Shown here piece by piece: positions 44,512-52,491 of a DNA stretch of 64,000 nucleotides. Each line of letters begins with the position of its first letter. Positions within the stretch are counted from its first letter, which is position 1. The position numbers and the translations under genes are program-made. This stretch comes from JBPRGH01 sp051418055 (GTDB lineage Bacteria > Bacteroidota > Bacteroidia > Cytophagales > Cyclobacteriaceae). The notes below the pieces were generated by a model. That model was not told the origin of the DNA, did no database searches, and saw only the letters and a program-made list of their open reading frames with translations. The DNA lies in contig JBPRGH010000010.1 of NCBI GenBank assembly GCA_051418055.1, positions 62,001 to 126,000 of the forward strand, written 5' to 3'.

Positions 44512-45868
44512 ATTAAAGCTTACTCTTCAATTTGTATTGATCACTGCATTGATTAGTTGTTTTGCTTTTATTATTATTTATGGACTAAGTGCTAATTTTC
44601 GCCAGGAGCAGTTTTACGACAGGCTTTATGATAAAGCTACCAATACTGCAAAGTTACTGGTAGATGTGCAGGAAATTGACCAGGAGTTACTTCAAATTAT
44701 AGAAGAAAATACTGCCTCTCTTTATGAAGAAACACTAATCATATATGATTTTAATGATGAAATTATTTATAGCCGTAGTGAAAAAGAAGATTTTTATGAG
44801 GTTGATCAGGATCTTATAAACGAGGTCCGGCTTAATGAGGATATTCGATATGAAGAGAATGGAAGAGCTGTTGTTGGTGTTTTATATTCCGGAGAGTTTG
44901 ATCGATTTGTTGTAATTGCATCAGCCTTTGATAAGTTCGGTTTAAATAAGATCAGTAATCTTAAGTGGATACTGATTTTTGTTTTTGCAGGCATTTTAAT
45001 ACTTACTTTTATTGGGGGCTGGATATATTCAGGGCAGGCGCTTAAACCTATTACGGGTGTTATTGAAGAAGTAAAGCAGATCAGTGATCAGAATTTGAGC
45101 GCCAGGGTTAATGAAGGGAACGGCACAGATGAAATAGCAGAGCTGGCAAAAACATTTAATTTAATGCTCAATCAATTGGAGGAAGCTTTTTATAGTCAGA
45201 AAAGCTTTGTTTCTCATGCATCTCATGAGCTTCGCACCCCTCTTACAGCTGTTACTGGTCAGATAGAAGTTGCTTTAATGAGCGCCCGGTCAACCGAAGA
45301 ATACAGAGGTATTTTAAAATCTGTTCTGGAAGATATTAAAGGCCTGTCCAGGCTTACCAATGGTCTTCTGGACCTTGTTCAGACAAACCCATCTATTATT
45401 ATAGCTAATTTTAGACCATTAAGAATTGATGATATTCTTTTTGAGGCTATGGAGCAGGTTAAAAAGAAATTTGAAACATGCCAGATCATTGTTGACTTTG
45501 AAGGCTTCCCTGAAGATGAGAAGGTGCTTATTATTAACGGAAATGATTACTTGCTGAAATCAGCCATTTATAATCTTATGGAAAATGCCTGTAAATTTTC
45601 AGCTGGGAAAGAAGTACGTGTTAATTTCACACAAAAATCCGGAGAATTAAGTGTAAATATCCAGGACAGGGGAATTGGAATCTCTGAAAAAGATATTGCA
45701 CAAATTTTTCAACCTTTCTACAGGGCCGACAATGCCTCTTCCTTTAGAGGGTATGGTTTAGGCTTGCCATTGGCAAAAAGGATATTCCATATGCACAATG
45801 TTGAAATTAATTTAGATTCAACTCTGGGAAAAGGCACTGTTTTTAGCCTGATTTTCAGGAAATCTTAA
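44501..45868 (+). CDS. HAMP-domain sensor histidine kinase
   Basis: A 455-residue membrane kinase. TM1 spans about 7-29 and TM2 about 155-178, with a periplasmic sensor loop of about 125 residues between. A HAMP domain follows (about 180-232). The HisKA box is SHASHELRTPLTAV (near 245) and the HATPase has LMENACKFSAG, QDRGIGISEKD and GYGLGLPLAKR. It would sense an envelope signal and phosphorylate the overlapping OmpR-type regulator. The periplasmic loop is acidic and matches no ligand domain I recognise. The pair follows a desaturase gene. Confidence 0.93.
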   Translation: MKIRLKLTLQFVLITALISCFAFIIIYGLSANFRQEQFYDRLYDKATNTAKLLVDVQEIDQELLQIIEENTASLYEETLIIYDFNDEIIYSRSEKEDFYEVDQDLINEVRLNEDIRYEENGRAVVGVLYSGEFDRFVVIASAFDKFGLNKISNLKWILIFVFAGILILTFIGGWIYSGQALKPITGVIEEVKQISDQNLSARVNEGNGTDEIAELAKTFNLMLNQLEEAFYSQKSFVSHASHELRTPLTAVTGQIEVALMSARSTEEYRGILKSVLEDIKGLSRLTNGLLDLVQTNPSIIIANFRPLRIDDILFEAMEQVKKKFETCQIIVDFEGFPEDEKVLIINGNDYLLKSAIYNLMENACKFSAGKEVRVNFTQKSGELSVNIQDRGIGISEKDIAQIFQPFYRADNASSFRGYGLGLPLAKRIFHMHNVEINLDSTLGKGTVFSLIFRKS

Positions 45869-45946
45869 TTTTAATCACATTTTAATTTCGCTTTAAGCTG
45901 GCTTTAATAATGATGCCGTTATTTTACACAAAAGGCAACAATTATT

Positions 45947-46828
45947 ATGAAAAGCGAAAACAAAATTAAAATTACTGCACTGGTTGTGACAGTATTTTTT
46001 CTCGCCTCTCTTGGTATGATGATCTACCATGTGAATGTGAATGACGTGTTGAAAAAAGATCTGACATCTCAAAAATTGAAGAGCGAAAAGCTTCTATCCG
46101 AAAAGCTTAACCTCGACAAACAGATCAAGAGTTTCAAAGAAAACCTGGCATCATTGCAGGGTAAGAATGCGCAGCTGGATAAATATTTAAAAGAAGCTAA
46201 TAAAAAAGTATCGGAGAGTGAATCTACTATTGCTAAGCTCAACAGGGATAATGCTTCATTAGCAAAATATAAGAAAGAGCTTCAGGCACTGAAGAATATT
46301 CAGGAAGAATTAAATGCTAAAATAACTCAGTTAACTGATGGTAATAAAGACCTTACCGCACAGCTGGCAAATAAAGATCAGATGCTGGTAATGCTTCAGA
46401 AAGAGCAAAAGGAATTATTAGCAAAGTATAATAAAATGGAGCAGGAGAAATTATTTGCTGATAATTTTAGAATTGAGTCTTTAAAGAAAAAGAACGATAA
46501 ACTTACTGTTAAGGCAAGCAAAACCAATAACATCATGGTAAGCTTTGATATACCTGAGCACCTGATGGGAAAAGTAAATGAGAATTCTTTTAAGCTTGAA
46601 CTTACAAAACCAGTAGGTGTAAAAATAGAAGGAAACCAATTTGTTACCTTATTTGATGTAAATGAGGATGTTTTGACAGCTGGTACAGAAATGTATGTGG
46701 CCAAGAAAATAAAGAGAGCGAATATCAGCTTTAAGCCTACAGAGAAACTGCAAAAAGGAGTTTATACAGTTTCTATTTATGAAGGCAAAGAGTTGTTAGG
46801 AAATGCACAAATAAGATTGATGAAGTAG
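45947..46828 (+). CDS. Membrane-anchored coiled-coil protein
   Basis: A 293-residue protein. One N-terminal membrane helix (about 9-28; ALVVTVFFLASLGMM) is followed by a long Lys/Leu/Glu-rich coiled coil (about 35-180) and a C-terminal beta domain of about 95 residues (MVSFDIPEHLMGK, FKLELTKPVGVKIEG, GVYTVSIYEGKELLG). The layout suggests a periplasmic spacer with a small sandwich domain at the tip. No named family is recognised. It has its own terminator and follows the two-component pair by 78 bp, so it could be a target or an independent gene. Confidence 0.78.
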   Translation: MKSENKIKITALVVTVFFLASLGMMIYHVNVNDVLKKDLTSQKLKSEKLLSEKLNLDKQIKSFKENLASLQGKNAQLDKYLKEANKKVSESESTIAKLNRDNASLAKYKKELQALKNIQEELNAKITQLTDGNKDLTAQLANKDQMLVMLQKEQKELLAKYNKMEQEKLFADNFRIESLKKKNDKLTVKASKTNNIMVSFDIPEHLMGKVNENSFKLELTKPVGVKIEGNQFVTLFDVNEDVLTAGTEMYVAKKIKRANISFKPTEKLQKGVYTVSIYEGKELLGNAQIRLMK

Positions 46829-46861
46829 TTTTTCATGGTTAATTTATAGATTGAGTAAGAG

Positions 46862-46890
46862 AAGGTCGGCCAAGGGGGTCGGCCTTTTTT
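46862..46890 (+). terminator. Terminator of the coiled-coil gene
   Basis: AAGGTCGGCC (46862-46871) pairs with GGTCGGCCTT (46877-46886), 10 bp with two G-T pairs, loop AAGGG, then a T run. It lies 33 bp after the stop codon. Confidence 0.85.
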
Positions 46891-46914
46891 GTTTTTATAA
46901 AACCATTCTCTCCC

Positions 46915-47062
46915 CGTCATTGCGAACGAGTAGACTAAAGAATATCGATGAAAACCAAGCTCTATACGAGTGAAGCAATCTGTTAATTAGAAGGAAAGAT
47001 TGCTTCGTCGGCATTGAACTTCTGCAAAATAAGAAACTCAGGTTCGCCTTCTCGCAATGACG
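46915..47062 (+). repeat. 148-bp inverted-repeat element, copy 1
   Basis: It starts with CGTCATTGCGA and ends with TCGCAATGACG, perfect 11-bp terminal inverted repeats. An inner perfect pair GAAGCAATCT (46972-46981) and AGATTGCTTC (46997-47006) forms a second hairpin, so the element can fold as a bulged stem or cruciform. It ends 71 bp before the GIY-YIG nuclease start. It has no coding capacity. Copies 2-4 lie after the nuclease gene. Confidence 0.9.
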
Positions 47063-47133
47063 TGGTAAACGTTAAAGTTGTAGTTATAATCCTAATTAAT
47101 TAATTTTAACGACTCCTGAGCAGATGATATCCT

Positions 47134-47430
47134 ATGGTAAAAGGTGGATCGGTATATATAATGACTAATAAAAATAATACTGTACTTTATGTAGGTGCTA
47201 CTTCTGACCTTAATGACAGGGTTTATAAGCATAAAACAAAATTTTACCCCAAATGCTTTACGGCAAGATATAACTGCTTTAAACTTGTTTATCATGAAGG
47301 ATATCATTCTATTGAAGAAGCTATAGCACGGGAAAAGCAGTTAAAAGCAGGGTCAAGAGCTAAAAAGATTGCTCTGATTGTATCGATGAATCCAAATTGG
47401 AAGGATCTTTATGATAATCTATTTAAATAA
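47134..47430 (+). CDS. GIY-YIG nuclease domain protein (YhbQ/UPF0213-like)
   Basis: A 98-residue single-domain GIY-YIG nuclease. SVYIM (6-10) is the first motif and YVG (19-21) the second. Arg29 (LNDRVYKHK) and Glu67 (IAREKQLK) match the catalytic Arg and metal-binding Glu. The family cuts DNA as the nuclease module of homing endonucleases and repair enzymes; stand-alone members are poorly understood. The gene lies between copies 1 and 2 of a 148-bp inverted-repeat element, 71 bp after the first and 18 bp before the second. I infer it may act on those repeats, as RAYT proteins act on REP sequences. No other protein domain is present. Confidence 0.9.
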   Translation: MVKGGSVYIMTNKNNTVLYVGATSDLNDRVYKHKTKFYPKCFTARYNCFKLVYHEGYHSIEEAIAREKQLKAGSRAKKIALIVSMNPNWKDLYDNLFK

Positions 47431-47448
47431 TATAACCTTCTCCCTCCC

Positions 47449-47596
47449 CGTCATTGCGAACGAGTAGACCAACGGATAATGATGAAAAACGAGCTTTATA
47501 CGAGTGAAGCAATCTGTCGATCAGAAGGAAAGATTGCTTCGTCGGCATGGAACTTCTGCAAAATGAGAAACTCAGGTTCGCCTTCTCGCAATGACG
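47449..47596 (+). repeat. 148-bp inverted-repeat element, copy 2
   Basis: Same length and ends as copy 1, differing at only scattered positions; inner arms at 47506-47515 and 47531-47540 are perfect. It begins 18 bp after the GIY-YIG stop codon. A 10-bp spacer (47597-47606) separates it from copy 3. The sequence to its left resembles that to the left of copy 1 (a short CTCC-rich stretch). Confidence 0.9.
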
Positions 47597-47606
47597 CTGA
47601 TATTAC

Positions 47607-47753
47607 CGTCATTGCGAATGAGTTGACTGATGGATATCGATGAAAAACAAATTCAATACGAGTGAAGCAGTCTTTCGATCAGAAGGAAAGATTGCCTCGT
47701 CGGCACAGAGCTTCTGCAAATGAAGAAACATGTTATGCCTTCTCGCAATGACG
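47607..47753 (+). repeat. 147-bp inverted-repeat element, copy 3
   Basis: Terminal repeats CGTCATTGCGA and TCGCAATGACG are intact. The inner arms GAAGCAGTCT (47664-47673) and AGATTGCCTC (47689-47698) have drifted but still pair with one mismatch and one G-T. It is the most divergent full copy. A 10-bp spacer, much like the one before it, leads to copy 4. Confidence 0.9.
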
Positions 47754-47763
47754 ATGGTATTAC

Positions 47764-47843
47764 CGTCATTGCGAACGAGTAAACCAATGGATGTTGATGA
47801 AAAACCAAACTCTATACGAGTGAAGCAATCTGTTGATTAAAAG
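47764..47843 (+). repeat. Inverted-repeat element, copy 4 (3' half missing)
   Basis: It matches the left half of the element, from CGTCATTGCGA through GAAGCAATCT (47822-47831) to about 47843. The sequence then diverges, so the second inner arm and the right terminal repeat are missing. It ends about 65 bp before mfd. Confidence 0.8.
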
Positions 47844-47889
47844 ACGAGACTGATTTCTCAACATAACCACCAAAGCGCCGTTTATTTGT

Positions 47890-47897
47890 TAGTTTTG
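47890..47897 (+). promoter_or_regulatory. -7 promoter box of mfd
   Basis: TAGTTTTG fits TAnnTTTG and is the same octamer as in the tRNA-Phe promoter. It lies 11 bp before the mfd ATG, so the leader would be only a few nucleotides. No -33 TTTG at the expected distance. Confidence 0.5.
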
Positions 47898-47908
47898 CAA
47901 CCTTAATT

Positions 47909-50900
47909 ATGAAGGTAAAGGATTTTTTACAACTATATCGCAATGACAGCATCATTGGTGCAGTGGGGGAAACCATAAAACCGAATGAGCATAAAAATAT
48001 ACATTTGAGAGGGTTAGTAGGCAGCCTGGATGCTGTGGTTTTGGCTGCTACTTACAGTAACAACCATCAGAACCACCTGGTAGTGCTGCATGATAAAGAA
48101 GAGGCCGCTTATTTCCAGAACGATCTTCAGAATCTCCTGCCGGGAAAAGAGATACTGTTTTTTCCGACAAGCTATAAACGCCCCTATGAATTTGAGGAAA
48201 CGGAGAATGCTAATATCCTTATGCGGGCGGAAATTCTCAACCGGATCAACAATAAAGCATCAACAGGAGAAATAATTATCACTTATCCCGAAGCACTGAC
48301 CGAAAAGGTGATCAATAAAAAGTCACTGAAGAAAAATACCTTTCATGTAGCAATTGGCGACAAACTGGATGTCGAATTTTTAACCGAGCTTCTGGTTAGT
48401 TACGATTTTGTAAAAACCGATTTCGTTTATGAAGCAGGACAATTTGCTGTAAGAGGTGGTATTGTTGACATTTACAGCTATGCACACGATCTGCCTTACC
48501 GCCTGGAGCTTTTTGGCGATGAGATCGACAGCATCCGTACCTTTGATCCGGTTAATCAGCTTTCTGTTGAATCCATAAAAGAAATAAACCTGATACCTAA
48601 TGTACAAACCAGGCTGATTCAGGAAGCTCGCGAAGGTTTTATTGATTTCCTGCCGCTAAATACAAAGATCTGGTTTAAAGACTACGAGCAAACCCTCGAT
48701 ATCATCGGCAAATATTTTGATAAAGCCAATCAAAGTTTTCAGGATATTCTTAAGCAAAGTGGTCAGACAAAAGTGGTGCTCAACCCGGAAGATCTTTTTG
48801 AAACCCAGGCTTCATTTCAGGAGCAGGAAAAACGGTTGATGCATATTGAGTTTGGAAACCGTTTCTCACCTACTTATGACAAAGAATTTCGTTTTGAGAG
48901 CGAGCCACAGCCTTCTTTTAATAAAAACTTTGAACTGCTTACTGCCGACCTTTCTGAAAACCAGCTTAAAGGCATCGTCACATTACTTACAGCAGATTCA
49001 GTACGACAGCTTGAAAGATTACGGGAGATCTTTCTCGAGATAGATCCCACTGTACAATTTAATGATCTTAATATAAGCCTTAGGCGCGGTTTTATAGACC
49101 GCATGATGAAAATTGCTGTTTATACAGACCATCAGATATTTGAACGCTTTCACCGTTATAAGGTAAGGGAGAGCCATTCAAAATCAAAAGCAATTACATT
49201 AAAGGAACTCCACACACTTCAGCCAGGCGATTTTGTTACCCATATTGATTATGGGATTGGAAAATTTGCCGGTATGGAGAAAAAGGAGGTAAATGGTAAA
49301 GAGCAGGAAGCCATTCGCCTTGTCTATCGCGACGATGACATTTTATATATTAGTATACATTCGCTTCATAAGATTTCCAGGTATTCCGGCAAAGAAGGAT
49401 CAGCTCCGGTAATGAGCAAATTAGGTTCTCCGGAATGGGAAAATAAAAAGGCGAAGGTCAAGAAGAAAGTTGCCGACATAGCTAAAGATCTGATCAGCCT
49501 GTATGCAAAAAGGAAAAAAGCACAGGGATTTCCATTTAGTAAAGATACTTACATCCAGGCGGAACTTGAATCGAGCTTCATTTATGAAGACACGCCCGAT
49601 CAGGCTAAGGCAACTGTTGATGTAAAGGAGGATATGGAGCAGCCGCACCCAATGGATAGGCTGGTTTGTGGTGACGTTGGTTTTGGAAAAACAGAGGTGG
49701 CGATCCGTGCCGCTTTTAAAGCGATAACCGATAGTAAACAGGTAGCTGTTTTAGTTCCGACAACTATTCTTGCATTTCAGCATTACCGCTCTTTTTCAGA
49801 AAGAATGAAAGATTTTCCGGTAAAAATTGAATATATCAACCGCTTTCGTACAGCAAAACAGATAAAGGAAACTTTAAAAAGAGTAAAGGAAGGGAAAACG
49901 GATATATTAATAGGTACTCATCGTATTGTCAGTAAGGATGTAAAATTTAAGGAGCTGGGCCTTCTGGTTATTGATGAGGAACAAAAGTTTGGCGTGAAGG
50001 TGAAAGACCGGTTAAAAGAGTTTAAGGTAAATGTCGATGTGCTGACTTTGACAGCTACGCCTATTCCACGGACATTGCATTTTTCACTTATGGGAGCCAG
50101 GGACCTGAGTGTCATATCTACTCCTCCCCCTAACCGACAGCCGGTAACAACAGAAGTACATACATTTAATGAGGAGGTGATCCGAGATGCCATAAGCTTT
50201 GAACTTCAACGGGGAGGGCAGGCATTTTTTGTACATAACCGCGTGGGTGATATAGAAAGTGTGGCAAATATTGTTCTTCGGCTTGTTCCTGATGCCCGTG
50301 TAGGGATTGTCCACGGGCAGATGGATGGACAGCGGCTGGAGAAAACCATGATGCGTTTTATTGAGGGTGAGTTTGATGTGTTGGTTAGCACTAATATTAT
50401 CGAATCGGGACTTGATATTCCAAATGCGAATACCATTATCATAAATCAGGCGCATATGTTTGGTCTTTCTGATCTTCACCAGATGCGCGGAAGAGTAGGT
50501 CGTTCTAACCGAAAAGCGTTTTGTTACCTGCTTACCCCTCCTACAATTGGCCTTAGTTCCGAATCAAGGAAACGCTTACGCACATTGGAAGAGTTTTCCG
50601 AGCTTGGGGATGGATTTAAAGTCGCCATGCGCGATCTTGATATCCGTGGAGCAGGCAATATGTTGGGAGCTGAGCAAAGTGGATTTATTACTGACCTTGG
50701 ATTTGACGCTTACCATAAGATATTGGATGAGGCTGTACAGGAGCTAAAAGAGACGGAATTTAAAGATCTGTTTGCCAAAGAGCTAAGCCAGCATACAAAA
50801 CATATTGTTCAGGATTGTTCGATTGAAACTGACCTGGAGATCTTATTTCCTGAGGAATACGTAAATAGCATTTCTGAGAGGCTCCATTTATATTCCCAGC

Positions 50901-51274
50901 TTGATAATATCAAAAATGAAGAGCAGCTGCAAAATTTCACTACAATGCTGAAGGATCGATTTGGGCCGTTACCTGAACCAGTAGAAGAAATGGTTGAAAC
51001 GGTAAGGCTGAGGTGGAAAGCTGAAGATCTCGGATTTGAGAAGGTTAATTTTAAAAATGAAAAACTGCGCTGCTATTTCTTTACAAAGGATAGTGAACAG
51101 TATTTCAACTCTTCAGTATTCGGGGGAATATTAAAATATGTACAGGAGCATCCCAAAAAATGCAGGTTAAAAGAGCAACGTGATAAAATGATCCTTGTAG
51201 TTGAAGAAGTACAAAGCATCCATCAGGCAAAAGAAATATTTTCTGCTATGCTAAATGGTCAGAAAGCAAGCTGA
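47909..51274 (+). CDS. mfd: Transcription-repair coupling factor
   Basis: A 1,121-residue DNA translocase that removes stalled RNA polymerase and recruits the UvrABC repair machinery. Order: a UvrB-like N-terminal module (about 1-330; FPTSYKRPYEF, AVRGGIVDIYS), the CarD-like RNA-polymerase-interacting domain (about 430-530; LQPGDFVTHIDYGIGKFAGM), and RecG-like translocase domains. These have Walker A GDVGFGKTE (near 588), DEEQKFGVK (near 690), TATPIPRTLHFSLMGARDLS and QMRGRVGRSNRKAFCYLL. The C-terminal TRCF domain is at about 960-1060. Length matches the family (about 1,100-1,150). It follows the repeat array with a -7 box just upstream. Confidence 0.96.
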   Translation: MKVKDFLQLYRNDSIIGAVGETIKPNEHKNIHLRGLVGSLDAVVLAATYSNNHQNHLVVLHDKEEAAYFQNDLQNLLPGKEILFFPTSYKRPYEFEETENANILMRAEILNRINNKASTGEIIITYPEALTEKVINKKSLKKNTFHVAIGDKLDVEFLTELLVSYDFVKTDFVYEAGQFAVRGGIVDIYSYAHDLPYRLELFGDEIDSIRTFDPVNQLSVESIKEINLIPNVQTRLIQEAREGFIDFLPLNTKIWFKDYEQTLDIIGKYFDKANQSFQDILKQSGQTKVVLNPEDLFETQASFQEQEKRLMHIEFGNRFSPTYDKEFRFESEPQPSFNKNFELLTADLSENQLKGIVTLLTADSVRQLERLREIFLEIDPTVQFNDLNISLRRGFIDRMMKIAVYTDHQIFERFHRYKVRESHSKSKAITLKELHTLQPGDFVTHIDYGIGKFAGMEKKEVNGKEQEAIRLVYRDDDILYISIHSLHKISRYSGKEGSAPVMSKLGSPEWENKKAKVKKKVADIAKDLISLYAKRKKAQGFPFSKDTYIQAELESSFIYEDTPDQAKATVDVKEDMEQPHPMDRLVCGDVGFGKTEVAIRAAFKAITDSKQVAVLVPTTILAFQHYRSFSERMKDFPVKIEYINRFRTAKQIKETLKRVKEGKTDILIGTHRIVSKDVKFKELGLLVIDEEQKFGVKVKDRLKEFKVNVDVLTLTATPIPRTLHFSLMGARDLSVISTPPPNRQPVTTEVHTFNEEVIRDAISFELQRGGQAFFVHNRVGDIESVANIVLRLVPDARVGIVHGQMDGQRLEKTMMRFIEGEFDVLVSTNIIESGLDIPNANTIIINQAHMFGLSDLHQMRGRVGRSNRKAFCYLLTPPTIGLSSESRKRLRTLEEFSELGDGFKVAMRDLDIRGAGNMLGAEQSGFITDLGFDAYHKILDEAVQELKETEFKDLFAKELSQHTKHIVQDCSIETDLEILFPEEYVNSISERLHLYSQLDNIKNEEQLQNFTTMLKDRFGPLPEPVEEMVETVRLRWKAEDLGFEKVNFKNEKLRCYFFTKDSEQYFNSSVFGGILKYVQEHPKKCRLKEQRDKMILVVEEVQSIHQAKEIFSAMLNGQKAS

Positions 51275-51507
51275 TCAATATTCACAAATTCGAGATAAGG
51301 ATTTAACAGATCTACGTTATTAAACGCATCAATACCTACTACTTTATGGTGATATGGGGAAAATGAGATCTCCACGAAGAAGTCATCAATGGCATAGAGA
51401 TAGATCTTCATGTTTTCAATGTACCTAAATGATAGGTATCTGCCTTCAGTAGCTATGTTCTCACACTTTTCGTCGAAGGTAAGGTGGTTAAATTCAAGTA
51501 TATTCAT
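51259..51507 (-). CDS. Small hypothetical protein, 82 aa
   Basis: An 82-residue soluble protein with no signal peptide. The sequence is beta-rich in the middle (EGRYLSFRYIENMKIYLYAI, DDFFVEISFSPYHHKVVGID) and ends in YLEFVNIDQLAF. The composition is protein-like and unlike a shadow frame. The gene converges on mfd and its last 16 bp overlap the mfd end. I do not recognise the family. Its length and pattern resemble small conserved Bacteroidota hypotheticals. Confidence 0.65.
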   Translation of the reverse strand: MNILEFNHLTFDEKCENIATEGRYLSFRYIENMKIYLYAIDDFFVEISFSPYHHKVVGIDAFNNVDLLNPYLEFVNIDQLAF

Positions 51508-51701
51508 ATTGGGTTCCTTTTATACTCGAAGGGTCTAAAAGTATGCCAATAAAGAATTAGGCGCTCTGGAAGCATATTGGGGCGCTGCTTGATGCTAAAT
51601 TTAGAATATATTCCCAATATGGGAAAGTTAATTAAGGTTTACATGCTTCAAATTGATTACTAATTTATAATATAGCGGGCTGATGATAAAATTCAATTCT
51701 G

Positions 51702-52418
51702 TCAAAGGCTCATAAGCTCTTTAAAACGCTGTGTTTGTCGACGTGATACATCAACCTCGTGATTGCCCTTTAAATAAATACGTATGCTGCCGCTAAACCA
51801 GGGCTCTATACGCTCTATCCATTTCAGGTTTATTATTTGCTGGCGATTTGCACGGAAGAAAACCTTGGGGTCAAGCTTTGTTTCAAGATAATTTAACGTG
51901 CGGGGGATCATTGGTTTGTGATCTTCAAAATAAATTTTTGTATAATTTCCATCCACTTCAAAAAGCCGTACATTCTTTAGCTGCACAAACCAGCAACGGT
52001 TGCCATCCTTTACAAAAACCTGATCTTCCTCACTAAGCTTATCCTCTTCTTCTGTTTGTTTCTTTTTTTCAATCTTTTCTGCAGCCCGACTGATAGCGCC
52101 TGCCAGCCTTTCTTTTTGTACTGGTTTTTGTATATAATCCAGCGCATTGAATTCAAATGCTTTTAGCGCATACTCATCATAAGCGGTAGTGAAAATAACC
52201 TGGGGCACTTCCTCCATTTCTTCAAGCAGCTGAAAACCATCCTTTCCCGGCATTTGAATATCTAAAAAAATAACATCAGGCTTTTCATTTTCAATTTTTT
52301 CAAGGGCTTCATCTGCATTAGCAGCTTCACCTATCACCTGTACCTGATCAAATTCTTTTAAAATTCTCTTAAGTTCATTTCTTGCTAAGCGGGAATCATC
52401 TATTACTATTGCTTTCAT
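51702..52418 (-). CDS. LytTR-family response regulator
   Basis: A 238-residue regulator. The receiver (1-120) has IDDSRLARNEL, phospho-Asp in DVIFLDIQMPGKDGF, and Lys in YIQKPVQKE. A charged Lys/Glu linker (about 120-140) leads to a LytTR DNA-binding domain (about 140-236) with VRLFEVDGNYTKIYF, FFRANRQQIINLKWIE and VDVSRRQTQRFKEL. It lies 73 bp downstream of the cognate LytS-type kinase gene on the same strand. Targets cannot be read from the window. Confidence 0.92.
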   Translation of the reverse strand: MKAIVIDDSRLARNELKRILKEFDQVQVIGEAANADEALEKIENEKPDVIFLDIQMPGKDGFQLLEEMEEVPQVIFTTAYDEYALKAFEFNALDYIQKPVQKERLAGAISRAAEKIEKKKQTEEEDKLSEEDQVFVKDGNRCWFVQLKNVRLFEVDGNYTKIYFEDHKPMIPRTLNYLETKLDPKVFFRANRQQIINLKWIERIEPWFSGSIRIYLKGNHEVDVSRRQTQRFKELMSL

Positions 52419-52423
52419 GGTTT

Positions 52424-52462
52424 AGTTTGAAGTTCAAGGTTTAAAGTTCAAAGTTTGAAGAA
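52424..52462. repeat. AGTTCAA-type tandem repeat between kinase and regulator
   Basis: GTTTGAAGTTCAAGGTTTAA (52426-52445) continues as further GTTCAAAGTTTGAAG units, a short degenerate direct repeat with inverted character. It separates the kinase stop from the regulator start. Such AGTTCAA runs look like dispersed intergenic filler. Confidence 0.6.
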
Positions 52463-52491
52463 ATGGATCAGTTTCGCTTTAATATTACATA

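Noticed and set aside
46915..47843. Regular repeats with short spacers, like a CRISPR array
   Set aside because: Units are about 148 bp with 11-bp terminal inverted repeats, spacers are only 10 bp and nearly identical, and no cas gene is present.
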